Below, piece after piece: positions 7,241-14,189 of a stretch of DNA of 28,788 bases. A program made the translations under genes and the position numbers. This DNA comes from Pseudomonadota bacterium (lineage in GTDB: Bacteria > Pseudomonadota > Alphaproteobacteria > Rhizobiales > Beijerinckiaceae). Below the pieces are notes generated by a model that saw only the letters and a program-made list of their open reading frames with translations, did not search any database and had not been told where the DNA came from. How positions within the stretch are numbered: position 1 is the first letter of the stretch; each line of letters opens with the position of its first letter. The stretch is taken from assembly GCA_023423995.1 (NCBI GenBank), contig JAFAEL010000251.1:1-28788 (forward strand), written 5' to 3'.

Positions 7241-8683
7241 CTACTCCGCCGCCAAACGGGGCCGCTCCGCCTTCCCGAGTTCCCGGATCCGGCGCATGTC
7301 GTCCACGAAGCTCGCATAGGCGCTCCGCTTCGCATCCTCGTCCGGCAGTCGCAGCAGGTACGATGGGTGCACGGTGATGTAGCCCTGGAAATCCTCGAGC
7401 AGCTTCGCCGGGCCCCGGGCGCGCGTGATCGGAACCTGCTTGCCGGTCAGCGCGAGCACCGCCGTCCCGCCGAGCGCCACCACGAGCTTCGGCTCGATCA
7501 GCTCCAGCTCGCGCATCAGCCACCAGCGATAATGACTGACCTCGCCGGCCGTGGGTTTCGCATGGATACGGCGCTTGCCGCGCTGCTCGAACTTGAAATG
7601 CTTCACGGCATTCGTGAGGTAGACGTCCTTGCGCTCGATGCCCGCCTCGCCCAGCGCGCGGTCGAGCAGCCGCCCGGCCGGACCGACGAAGGGCCGGCCC
7701 TGGATGTCCTCTTCGTCTCCGGGCTGCTCGCCGACAAAGACGATGCCGGCATGCTCCGGTCCCTCGCCGACGACCGCCTGGGTCGCGCCCGGCACGAGCG
7801 GGCCGGACGCCTTGATAATGGCATTGAGCTCCGCGAGGTTGGCAGGCGCCTGATCCATCATGGCGGCGAGCGCACCTTCCGGCATGCGTTTGGTCGGCAC
7901 CGTCGGCTCCTCCTCCAGCATCCGCTCAACGCGCGAGGAGGCGGATCGGATGAGGCTCGGGATCGCCTGGGCCTCCGGCATGTTGCGCCAGTACTTCTTC
8001 GCCATGTGCTGCTGCATCAGCTTCGGATTGGCGCGGGCCGGGTTGAAGGTGGATTCGTAGTAGCCGGTCCAGCCCGCCTCGAACTTATCGTCTGCCGGCA
8101 CATCGGCCCGGGTGCCCGGCGGTCCGAAGCGGAGCTTGTGCCCGTCCCAAACGGCCGTCCCGATCGGCGTGACGATGCTCCAACGCATCGCCCGGAAGCG
8201 CTCGGCGAAGAACGGCGTCGCCGCCTCGAGGATGAAGTGGTCGGGCTCGAACCAGGCGGCGTAGTGCTCGGGCTCGCCGGGAGCCGTATCGAGCTGCCGG
8301 AACCGGACATAGGCGTGCATCTTATGGATGTCGCGCCGGACCGATTTCCGCATCAGCTCGAGGCGATGCACGACCGGGTCGCTCCCGATCTCCAGCAATC
8401 CGCGCTGGCCATGGGCAACGCGCCAGATCACATCGTACAGAAGGGCGTAGCGCTCCGGATCGCTGTGCGGCACGACCTCCTCGACCAGCTCGGCGACTGC
8501 GCGCGGCAGGCGAAGTGGCGGTGCATCCGGTCCAGGCTCCGCGACCGGCTCGGCCCCAAACAGGTCTGGCTCGGCCGTGCTCCAGGCGACCGCGCCCGGT
8601 GCGACGTCCCCGGCGACCAGCGACCGGGCGGCCCGGCGAAACCCGTCGAGATCGGCGCCGGGCCTGAGGGCAACCTCGCGCAT
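7241..8683 (-). CDS. udgX: DUF4130-UdgX fusion, uracil-DNA binding/glycosylase
   Basis: Two-domain protein of 480 aa. Residues 1 to about 240 match the 'probable DNA metabolism protein' family (DUF4130/TIGR03915). Residues about 275-470 match UdgX (TIGR03914), a family-4-like uracil-DNA glycosylase. UdgX enzymes excise uracil and then stay covalently attached to the abasic site through the His of a KRRIH loop. The key motifs are here: GEQPGDEEDIQGRPFVGPAG (318-337), NAVKHFKF, GKRRIHAKPT with H374, and the C-terminal HPSYLLR (439-445). Family-4 enzymes normally have four cluster cysteines; no cysteine occurs in this protein at all, so no iron-sulfur cluster can be bound in the usual way. The start ATG overlaps the stop of the radical SAM gene (ATGA), so translation is coupled. 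The LexA box at 9903 would control both genes. Confidence 0.93.
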   Translation of the reverse strand: MREVALRPGADLDGFRRAARSLVAGDVAPGAVAWSTAEPDLFGAEPVAEPGPDAPPLRLPRAVAELVEEVVPHSDPERYALLYDVIWRVAHGQRGLLEIGSDPVVHRLELMRKSVRRDIHKMHAYVRFRQLDTAPGEPEHYAAWFEPDHFILEAATPFFAERFRAMRWSIVTPIGTAVWDGHKLRFGPPGTRADVPADDKFEAGWTGYYESTFNPARANPKLMQQHMAKKYWRNMPEAQAIPSLIRSASSRVERMLEEEPTVPTKRMPEGALAAMMDQAPANLAELNAIIKASGPLVPGATQAVVGEGPEHAGIVFVGEQPGDEEDIQGRPFVGPAGRLLDRALGEAGIERKDVYLTNAVKHFKFEQRGKRRIHAKPTAGEVSHYRWWLMRELELIEPKLVVALGGTAVLALTGKQVPITRARGPAKLLEDFQGYITVHPSYLLRLPDEDAKRSAYASFVDDMRRIRELGKAERPRLAAE

Positions 8684-9897
8684 CAGAACAAGGCCAGCTG
8701 CTCGGCCGCGGGCTGAACGAGCCGGGCGCGGAGGTCGGCTTGGTCCGTCGTGCCGGCAGGATGGTGGTCGGCCGCGATCAGGAAGGGCAGGCTCCGCTTC
8801 AGGGCGCCCGAGAGCCGCTTCAGATCATCCAGCCGAAGGGTCGTGTGCCGGCGTGCCTTGACGATCTTGTCCACCGCGCGCGCCCCGAGGCCCGGCACTC
8901 GCAGCAGCATCTCGCGATCCGCCTTGTTCACGTCGACCGGAAAGCGCTCCCTATTCTTCAGCGCCCAGGCGAGCTTCGGGTCGACCTCGAGGTCGAGCAT
9001 GCCCCCTTCGGTCGCGGAGGCGATCTCCTCGACCTCGAACTCGTAGTGCCGCAGGAGCCAGTCGGCTTGGTACAGCCGGTTCTCGCGCTGCAGAGGAGGT
9101 GCCTTGGCCGGCAGCTTCGACGTCGTGTCCGGGATGGGGCTGAAGGCCGAGAAATAGACTCGGCGCAACGCGTAGTGATCGTAAAGGTTTGCGGTCGTGC
9201 GCAGCACGTCCGCGTCGCTGGCTGCATCGGCCCCGACAATGAGCTGGGTCGATTGCCCGGCCGGCGAGAAGGAACGCTTTTCGGCCTTCGCTTCGTCGAT
9301 GCGCTCGCGCATCTGGCCCATTGCGGCCTTGATGGTCCCGGCCTGCTTCTCGGGCGCGAAGCTCTTCAGGCCCTCGTCGGTCGGCAGCTCGAGATTGACC
9401 GAGAGCCTGTCCGCCCAAAGGCCGGCCTGCTCGATCAGCCAGGGGCTCGCCTCGGGAATCGTCTTGAGATGAATGTAGCCCCGATAGCCGTGCTGCTGCC
9501 GCAACGTCTTCGCGACCAGCACCAGCTGCTCCATCGTGTAGTCCGGCGAGCGGATGATGCCGGAGGAGAGGAACAGTCCCTCGATGTAGTTGCGCTTGTA
9601 GAAGGCGATCGTGATGTCCACGACCTCCTGCACGGAAAAGCGCGCCCGCTCCACGTTCGAGGAACGGCGGTTGATGCAATAGGCGCAGTCGAACAGGCAG
9701 TAGTTCGTCAGCAGGATCTTCAGCAGAGACACGCAGCGCCCGTCGGGCGTGTAGGAGTGGCAGATCCCGATCTTGTTGGTGGACCCGATTCCATCTCGCC
9801 CGGCCGAGCGCTTCGGCGCGCCCGAGGAGGCGCAGGAAGCGTCGTATTTCGCCGCATCGGCCAGGATGCGAAGTTTCCTCGTGAGCCGCTCGTCCAT
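8683..9897 (-). CDS. Putative DNA modification/repair radical SAM protein with helix-hairpin-helix
   Basis: Member of the TIGR03916 family, predicted radical SAM enzymes linked to DNA repair or modification. The cluster motif is CLFDCAYC, i.e. C-x3-C-x2-C at C67, C71 and C74. The usual N-terminal KLRILADAAKYDASCASSG precedes it. A helix-hairpin-helix DNA-binding motif (LLRVPGLGARAVDKI) lies near residues 330-345. The reaction is unknown. I place the start at ATG 9897 (MDERLTRKL) rather than ATG 9936, because family members begin here and because the longer start would put the LexA box inside the coding region, where it encodes a tandem LSERT-LSERT. The TGA stop overlaps the udgX start, giving a two-gene operon. 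This gene and the UdgX/DUF4130 genes co-occur in many proteobacteria and actinobacteria. Confidence 0.92.
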   Translation of the reverse strand: MDERLTRKLRILADAAKYDASCASSGAPKRSAGRDGIGSTNKIGICHSYTPDGRCVSLLKILLTNYCLFDCAYCINRRSSNVERARFSVQEVVDITIAFYKRNYIEGLFLSSGIIRSPDYTMEQLVLVAKTLRQQHGYRGYIHLKTIPEASPWLIEQAGLWADRLSVNLELPTDEGLKSFAPEKQAGTIKAAMGQMRERIDEAKAEKRSFSPAGQSTQLIVGADAASDADVLRTTANLYDHYALRRVYFSAFSPIPDTTSKLPAKAPPLQRENRLYQADWLLRHYEFEVEEIASATEGGMLDLEVDPKLAWALKNRERFPVDVNKADREMLLRVPGLGARAVDKIVKARRHTTLRLDDLKRLSGALKRSLPFLIAADHHPAGTTDQADLRARLVQPAAEQLALF

Positions 9898-9902
9898 CGT
9901 AC

Positions 9903-9917
9903 GTTCGCTTAATGTTC
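9903..9917 (-). promoter_or_regulatory. Consensus LexA (SOS) box of the radical SAM-udgX operon
   Basis: The plus strand reads GTTC-GCTTAAT-GTTC, an exact match to the alphaproteobacterial LexA operator GTTC-N7-GTTC. It ends five bases before the radical SAM start at 9897. A plausible promoter overlaps it on the minus strand: TTGCTC (9949-9944), a 16-bp spacer and TTAAGT (9927-9922). Transcription would then begin inside the box. The leader would be short, about 18 bases. The motif is seen directly; LexA binding is inferred. Confidence 0.75.
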
Positions 9918-10017
9918 TCTCACTTAAGCGGGCCATCCAGGGGGAGCAAGCGTAGCGGGAGCCGTGATCAAGCGCTTGTGATGGAGGGGCGCCGGTGCTG
10001 GCCGACGCCCCTAGGGC

Positions 10018-10959
10018 TCAGGTCGCGAGCGGCTTCAGCCCCCGCTCGATCTCCGCCCGCCGTCCTTCCAGGAAGGGCGGCAGGGCAAGCTTCTCGCCGA
10101 GCTTGTCCATCGGCTCGTCGGCCGCGAAGCCCGGCCCGTCCGTCGCGATCTCGAACAAGATGCCGTTCGGCTCGCGGAAATAGAGCGAGCGGAAGTAGAA
10201 GCGGTCGACGGGCCCGCTGGAAGGTACCCGCTTCTGGCGGAGTTGGTCGGCCCAGGCCTCGTAATCCGCGTCAGGAATGCGGAAGGCCACGTGGTGAACG
10301 CCGCCCGCGCCCTGGCTCGCGGCCGGCGCGTTCGGGTCGATCACGACGTGCAGCTCGGCCGCCGGCCCGCCCTCGCCCATCTCATAGGCGATGACCGTCC
10401 TGTCCCCGATCCGGTACTCGCGGACCGGCCGCATCCCCATGAGCTGCTGCAGGACGACATCCGTGCGGTTGATATCGGGCACGCTGATCGTGATCGGCCC
10501 AAGGCCGCGGATCTGGTCCTCGGCCGGCACCGGGCTCTTCGCCCAGACATGGCCTTCGCCGCGGCCACCATCGTCGACGAGGCTGAGGCGCTGGCCCTCG
10601 GGATCCTCGAAGTCGAGCGTGAGGCGGCCGTCTCGCTCTGCGATGCCGTCGTGGCTGATTCCCGCCTGTCCGAGCCGCTCGGTCCACCGCATCAGCGCGG
10701 TCGCGCCGGATACGCGAAGGGCCGTCCTGACGATGCTGTTCGTCCCGCGCCGCTCGCGCGGGGCCGGCCAGTCGAAGAAGGTCAGGTCCGATCCGGGAGT
10801 CGCGAGGCCGTCGGCGTAGAAGAGGTGATAGGCGGAGACGTCGTCCTGGTTCACGGTCTTCTTCACGAGCCGCATGCCCAAGGTGCCCGTGTAGAAGGCG
10901 TGGTTGCCGGGCGCGTCTGCCGTGATGGCGGTGAGATGGTGAATGCCGGTGAGCTGCAT
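10018..10959 (-). CDS. Ring-cleaving dioxygenase, two-domain VOC family
   Basis: Protein of 313 aa with two vicinal-oxygen-chelate (glyoxalase-type) repeats, as in the MhqO/CatE-like ring-cleaving dioxygenases implicated in quinone and hydroquinone detoxification. The N-terminal module begins [15 protein letters not shown] and contains [19 protein letters not shown]. The C-terminal module begins near 155, with candidate metal ligands H223 ([10 protein letters not shown]) and E270 ([11 protein letters not shown]), plus a His near residue 7-8. The ATG at 10959 starts exactly at the family's conserved N-terminus; the open frame continues 40 codons upstream with unlike sequence. CGGGGA upstream is an acceptable ribosome site. 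Neighbouring GST, RidA and PPOX genes suggest electrophile or quinone stress handling. The natural substrate cannot be read from the sequence. Confidence 0.9.
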   Translation of the reverse strand: MQLTGIHHLTAITADAPGNHAFYTGTLGMRLVKKTVNQDDVSAYHLFYADGLATPGSDLTFFDWPAPRERRGTNSIVRTALRVSGATALMRWTERLGQAGISHDGIAERDGRLTLDFEDPEGQRLSLVDDGGRGEGHVWAKSPVPAEDQIRGLGPITISVPDINRTDVVLQQLMGMRPVREYRIGDRTVIAYEMGEGGPAAELHVVIDPNAPAASQGAGGVHHVAFRIPDADYEAWADQLRQKRVPSSGPVDRFYFRSLYFREPNGILFEIATDGPGFAADEPMDKLGEKLALPPFLEGRRAEIERGLKPLAT

Positions 10960-11087
10960 GGGTTGGTCCCCGTGAGCCACGTCCTCCGGGACGAGCTCGA
11001 TGGAGGGGACATGGCCACCGGGCGTCCGCCGCCGCAAGGCACCGCCTGCAAGGGCCGTCGTGCACTCCTGCAAGGACACACGGCAGG

Positions 11088-11720
11088 CTAGATCCTCGGC
11101 ACCTCCATGCCCCGCTGAACGGCCGGACGTGCACCGACTTCGGCGAGCCAGCGGTCTGTTGCGGGGCTTGGCTCGAAATCTGGCCCGGCATGCTCGCGCA
11201 GCTTGGCGTGCAGAGCCTTGGTCCAGGTGTAGGTTGAGATATCCGCGATGCTGTACTCGCCGGCCAGGTACGGCTCTTCCGAGAGCCGCCTATCGAGCAC
11301 GCCGAAGAGCCTGATTGCTTCCTTCGTGAAACGATCGATCGCAGCGGGGACCTTCTCCTCGGCTCGAAGCGCGAAATAGCTCCACTGCCCGAGCATGGGG
11401 GCGAGCCCCGCGACGGACCAGACCAGCCATTCGAGCGTCCGGTCCCGGCGCGGCCCGCCCATGGGCAGGAGCTTGCCCGAGCCTTCAGCCAAGTGGATCA
11501 GGATGGCGGCCGTCTCGAACACGACCCGCGGCGGGCCTGCCCCGCGGGCATCCAGGATCGCCGGGATCTTGTTGTTGGGTGAGATCTTGAGGAATGCCGG
11601 TTCGAACTGTTCGCCCTTGCCGAGGTCGACCGGCTTCACCTCGTATTCGAGGCCGAGCTCCTCGAGCATGATCGACGCCTTGCGTCCATTCGGCGTCGTC
11701 CAGGTATAGAGGGTGATCAC
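11088..11720 (-). CDS. Glutathione S-transferase, YfcG-like (Nu class)
   Basis: Cytosolic GST of 210 aa. The thioredoxin-fold N-domain starts [21 protein letters not shown], with the TPNG motif that replaces the usual catalytic Ser/Tyr/Cys in YfcG. It then shows [25 protein letters not shown], nearly identical in pattern to E. coli YfcG, a GST with disulfide reductase activity. The helical C-domain has [15 protein letters not shown] and the SIADIS N-capping box. GTG at 11720 is preceded by GGAG seven bases upstream. The stop of the preceding small gene is one base before this GTG, so the gene is the third member of a tight operon. Alternative: another GST subclass, but the TPNG and NNKIPAI signatures favour Nu. 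Confidence 0.9.
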   Translation of the reverse strand: MITLYTWTTPNGRKASIMLEELGLEYEVKPVDLGKGEQFEPAFLKISPNNKIPAILDARGAGPPRVVFETAAILIHLAEGSGKLLPMGGPRRDRTLEWLVWSVAGLAPMLGQWSYFALRAEEKVPAAIDRFTKEAIRLFGVLDRRLSEEPYLAGEYSIADISTYTWTKALHAKLREHAGPDFEPSPATDRWLAEVGARPAVQRGMEVPRI

Positions 11721-11721
11721 G

Positions 11722-11913
11722 TCACCGCTCCGCGTTGGCTGTCCGGCCCTTTTCTACACCGCCCTGAACAGAAGTCTCAGTCTCGCCGGACGCGTCCGGC
11801 TTCGTGCGGGCCTTGGGCATGAGAGGCGGCGCGTCTGTTCTCTTTCCAGCATCCCGCATCGTACCCTGGCCCTGCCCGGGCTGGTTGTTCGCGGTGTTGC
11901 TGGTCACGCCCAT
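11722..11913 (-). CDS. Small disordered hypothetical protein (63 aa)
   Basis: This small frame begins at ATG 11913, with GAGGAG about 9 bases upstream placed right after the stop of the preceding small gene. It ends with TGA one base before the GTG of the GST gene. Composition is Thr/Gly/Gln/Lys/Asp-rich with no hydrophobic segment (for example TSNTANNQPGQGQG), so it is predicted to be disordered. No family is recognised. The head-to-tail spacing with both neighbours is the main reason to believe it; a longer overlapping frame that starts at 12183 looks like a shadow. Confidence 0.5.
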   Translation of the reverse strand: MGVTSNTANNQPGQGQGTMRDAGKRTDAPPLMPKARTKPDASGETETSVQGGVEKGRTANAER

Positions 11914-11926
11914 GGCAGCGCACTCC

Positions 11927-12190
11927 TCAGCCAGTGCCGGGATCGACGTCTCCGCCTTGCGGCGAGCCGCTCGGAAGCGCGCCCGAGCCGGGGGTCGATT
12001 CATCACGCCGGTTTTCGGGGCTCGGGCTGGAAGAACCGGGATCCCGCCTTTCCGAATGAGAGCCGCTCCCGCCCGTATCCGGAACGGAGCGGGAGCCCGC
12101 GGCGGGTTTTGCGGAGGCGGACTTCGCCGAGGGACGTGCCGCACCGGCCGCGGCTGCGTCCTCGTGATTGCCGTAGCCGGCATTCGCCAT
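11927..12190 (-). CDS. Small low-complexity hypothetical protein (87 aa)
   Basis: The ATG at 12190 has a strong AGGGAGA ribosome site at good spacing. The product starts MANAGYGNHEDAAAAG and is rich in Ser, Gly, Pro, Ala and Asp throughout, with no hydrophobic core, so it is probably intrinsically disordered. Its stop is followed 13 bases later by the start of the next small gene, and about 60 bases separate its start from the RidA stop, so ridA, the two small genes and the GST could be one transcript. No family or function is recognised. Confidence 0.5.
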   Translation of the reverse strand: MANAGYGNHEDAAAAGAARPSAKSASAKPAAGSRSVPDTGGSGSHSERRDPGSSSPSPENRRDESTPGSGALPSGSPQGGDVDPGTG

Positions 12191-12250
12191 CTCGCTCTCC
12201 CTGAAACTGACGTGGGTCAACGCCAGGGAGGCGAGATCGTTGCGCTCGGA

Positions 12251-12601
12251 TCAGCGCGCGGCGATCACCGCGATCTCGACCTTGAACTGAGGCGCGGCGA
12301 GCTGTGCCTGGACGGTGGCGCGAGCCGGCGAGCAGCCTTCCGCGACCCAGCCGTCCCACACGGAATTCATCTCGGCGAAGGTCGCCATGTCGGTCAGCCA
12401 GATATTGGCCGAGAGGAGCTTCGTCTTGTCCGTGCCGGCCTTCGCCAGAAGCGCATCGATGATGCCGAGGATCTCGCGCGTCTGATCTGTGACGCTGCCG
12501 CCCGCAGCCTTATCCGCCACCTGGCCCGCAAGATACACGGTGTCACCGTGCACCACCGCCTTGCTCATGCGGGGCCCGCATTCGATCCGCTCGATGCTCA
12601 T
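12251..12601 (-). CDS. RidA family protein (YjgF/YER057c/UK114)
   Basis: Protein of 116 aa in the RidA family, trimeric enzymes; archetypal RidA hydrolyses reactive enamine/imine intermediates such as 2-aminoacrylate. The conserved active-site Arg is present as R94 in SPARATVQ, together with VYLAGQVADK and the substrate-side LLSANIWLTDM. The full family length is present. The start at 12601 has an excellent GAGGAAGGA ribosome site. Within the wide family, an archetypal RidA cannot be separated from the Rid1-7 paralogues by inspection, so a specific substrate is not assigned. It sits between a PPOX flavoprotein gene and the small-ORF/GST genes on the same strand. Confidence 0.92.
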   Translation of the reverse strand: MSIERIECGPRMSKAVVHGDTVYLAGQVADKAAGGSVTDQTREILGIIDALLAKAGTDKTKLLSANIWLTDMATFAEMNSVWDGWVAEGCSPARATVQAQLAAPQFKVEIAVIAAR

Positions 12602-12677
12602 TCAATCCTTCCTCGGCCGCGAAGGGCGGCGATGCCGTCCTAGCCGTTGCACGCGAAAGAGTCAGGAGGCCGCTCGG

Positions 12678-13298
12678 CTACCACATCGTTGCCTTCAGGC
12701 GGCTCGGATAGGCCTGATCAATCACCTCCGCATCCATGCGGCCTGCCGTGCAGGCCTTCAGGATGCGGCCGGGGCTCGGGAGCGAGTTGCGCTCGACATG
12801 CCGGGACGGGTCCCAGAGCTGGGACCGCATGATTGCTTTCGCGCACTGGAAGTAGACCCTGTCGATCTCCACCACGAGCACCGAACGAGGCGCCTGGCCC
12901 TCGACCACGAAACTCGCCAGCAGCTCAGGATCCACGGAGATCCTCGCCCGCCCGTTGACCCGGATCGTTTCCCCGCAGCCGGGAATGAGAAACAGGAGCC
13001 CGACCCGCGGATCGTGGAGAATGTTGCCCAGGGTATCGACCCGATTGTTCCCGCGCCGGTCGGGGATCATGAGCGTGCGGTCGTCGACGATGCGTACGAA
13101 GCCCGGCGCGTCACCACGCGGCGTGCAGTCGAGCCCGTCTGGACCTGCGCTCGCGATCGTCAGAAAGGGCGAGGCCTCGATGAACACCCGGTATTCGGGG
13201 ATCAGCCGGTCGAGTTCCTTGTAGACCGCATTCTCGCTTGGCTCGCCGTAGAGGCCGTGCAGTGTTTCGGGCGAGGTGATTTCGGTCGGTGCGGCCAT
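12678..13298 (-). CDS. Pyridoxamine 5'-phosphate oxidase-like FMN flavoprotein (MSMEG_1061 type)
   Basis: Protein of 206 aa with a split-barrel flavin-binding domain. Recognisable stretches are FIEASPFLTIASAGPDGLDCTPRGD, then LMIPDRRGNNRVDTLGNIL and RVGLLFLIPGCGETIRVNGRA, typical of the MSMEG_1061 family of FMN-dependent PPOX proteins. The C-terminal part contains VYFQCAKAIMRSQLW, where PNPOx-like proteins keep a conserved segment. ATG at 13298 was chosen over an upstream in-frame codon because the family starts near here; the ribosome site is weak. It is divergent from the glsB-like gene with a 119-bp shared region. The likely role is reduction of a small molecule with FMN or F420-like cofactors; substrate unknown. 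Confidence 0.88.
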   Translation of the reverse strand: MAAPTEITSPETLHGLYGEPSENAVYKELDRLIPEYRVFIEASPFLTIASAGPDGLDCTPRGDAPGFVRIVDDRTLMIPDRRGNNRVDTLGNILHDPRVGLLFLIPGCGETIRVNGRARISVDPELLASFVVEGQAPRSVLVVEIDRVYFQCAKAIMRSQLWDPSRHVERNSLPSPGRILKACTAGRMDAEVIDQAYPSRLKATMW

Positions 13299-13359
13299 CT
13301 TCGAAGCTTGGGCAAGAACCCCGCTGCGGTCAATTTTTTCCAAGCTTGACCGTCGGCGT

Positions 13360-13384
13360 GCAACTCCGCCGCATCCGGGGCGTT
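13360..13384 (+). promoter_or_regulatory. Candidate EcfG (general stress) promoter of the GlsB-like gene
   Basis: GCAAC (13360-13364), 16 bp, then CGTT (13381-13384). The EcfG consensus in Hyphomicrobiales is GGAAC-N16/17-CGTT, so there is one mismatch. The -10 lies 33 bases before the start codon. Confidence 0.4.
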
Positions 13385-13417
13385 GCACGGGCGTCTCAGC
13401 AGCCGGAGCGCGCCACG

Positions 13418-13687
13418 ATGGGTATCATTTGGACGATCATTCTGGGTTTCATCATCGGCGTCGTTGCCAAGTTCCTGATGCCAGGTCGCAACGAGCCTCA
13501 AGGCTTCATACTGACGACCATCCTCGGCATCGTCGGCATGTTCGTCGGAACTTGGCTTGGTCAGCTCGTCGGCTGGTACGGCCCGAATGACGGAGCCCGG
13601 TTCATTGGCGGCGTCGTCGGCGCGATCGTCGTGCTGTTCATCTACGGGCTGATCGCCGGGCGGTCCGCGTCCCGCCCGATGGTATGA
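13418..13687 (+). CDS. GlsB/YeaQ/YmgE family stress-response membrane protein
   Basis: Small inner-membrane protein of 89 aa (transglycosylase-associated protein family, PF04226). It has three hydrophobic segments, near 2-20, 32-50 and 63-82. The family motifs are visible: the N-terminal IIWTIILGFIIGVVAKFLMPG and the central GFILTTILGIVGMFVGTWLG. The start at 13418 follows GGAG at about 9 bases. Relatives are commonly induced in general stress or stationary phase, and an EcfG-like promoter precedes this gene. A strong intrinsic terminator follows 45 bases after the stop. Molecular function of the family is not established. Confidence 0.92.
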   Translation: MGIIWTIILGFIIGVVAKFLMPGRNEPQGFILTTILGIVGMFVGTWLGQLVGWYGPNDGARFIGGVVGAIVVLFIYGLIAGRSASRPMV

Positions 13688-13732
13688 CATCGGCGCTGTC
13701 GGTGTAGGGCCGACATAGCGCCCGAGAATGAA

Positions 13733-13761
13733 GCCGCCCGGCATCCCGGGCGGCTTTTTTT
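13733..13761 (+). terminator. Rho-independent terminator after the GlsB-like gene
   Basis: A perfect 9-bp GC-rich stem, GCCGCCCGG and CCGGGCGGC, with a CATC loop is followed by seven T. This is a textbook intrinsic terminator for rightward transcription. It ends at the stop codon of the convergent gene. Confidence 0.93.
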
Positions 13762-14002
13762 ATGCCTCGGGGTAATCGCCCGAGATCGCGGCCTTTGCCG
13801 GGCAGTGACCGGTCGCGCCGCGGATTGCGAGCGCCACGCCCGCAACGAGGGCGACAAGGCTCAGCAGCTTGTTCGGGCGCGGCTTCGCGGCGACGGCTGC
13901 GAGCGCCAATCCGCCGACCACCGACACGCTCCGCTCGGTGAAGGACAGGTTCTGCTCGCCCGAGAACAGGTGCTGGGCTTCCTCGATCACGGCATTCGGC
14001 AT
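13760..14002 (-). CDS. Small DUF2892-like (YgaP-type) membrane protein
   Basis: Protein of 80 aa starting at ATG 14002, with GAGGAG 9 bases upstream. The sequence NLSFTERSVSVVGGLALAAVAA, a second hydrophobic helix LLSLVALVAGVALAIRG, and the closing TGHCPAKAAI fit the DUF2892 family, two-helix membrane proteins related to the C-terminus of YgaP that end in a G-x-CP motif. It is convergent with the GlsB-like gene, whose terminator touches its stop codon. An EcfG-like promoter lies upstream. Function of the family is unknown; a stress role is suggested only by the promoter and the neighbour. Confidence 0.75.
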   Translation of the reverse strand: MPNAVIEEAQHLFSGEQNLSFTERSVSVVGGLALAAVAAKPRPNKLLSLVALVAGVALAIRGATGHCPAKAAISGDYPEA

Positions 14003-14048
14003 GGCTTTGAGCTCCTCGCGCCGCAGCATGCGGCGGTGATGGAGCGTG

Positions 14049-14073
14049 AACCGGCCAGACCGGGTCCCGTTCC
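14049..14073 (-). promoter_or_regulatory. Candidate EcfG promoter of the DUF2892-like gene
   Basis: On the minus strand: GGAAC (14073-14069), 16 bp, then GGTT (14052-14049). The -35 element is exact and the -10 has one mismatch from CGTT. It lies 46 bases before the start codon. Confidence 0.4.
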
Positions 14074-14189
14074 CGTACGGTTGCCGGGGCAGGGCGCTGC
14101 CGGAGTGCAGCACCGCCGAACCTCGCAGAGACCGGGTCGCCGTCGCCGTGCAATCAGGGCAAGATGCGCTCCGGGCAGAGGGAGCACGG

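Noticed and set aside
7367..9912. Long plus-strand frames at 7367-8716 and 8740-9912
   Set aside because: They are antisense shadows of udgX and the radical SAM gene, both of which have strong family motifs.
9898..9936. Upstream ATG at 9936 as start of the radical SAM protein
   Set aside because: Adds an unconserved LSERT repeat encoded by the LexA box and has a weak ribosome site.
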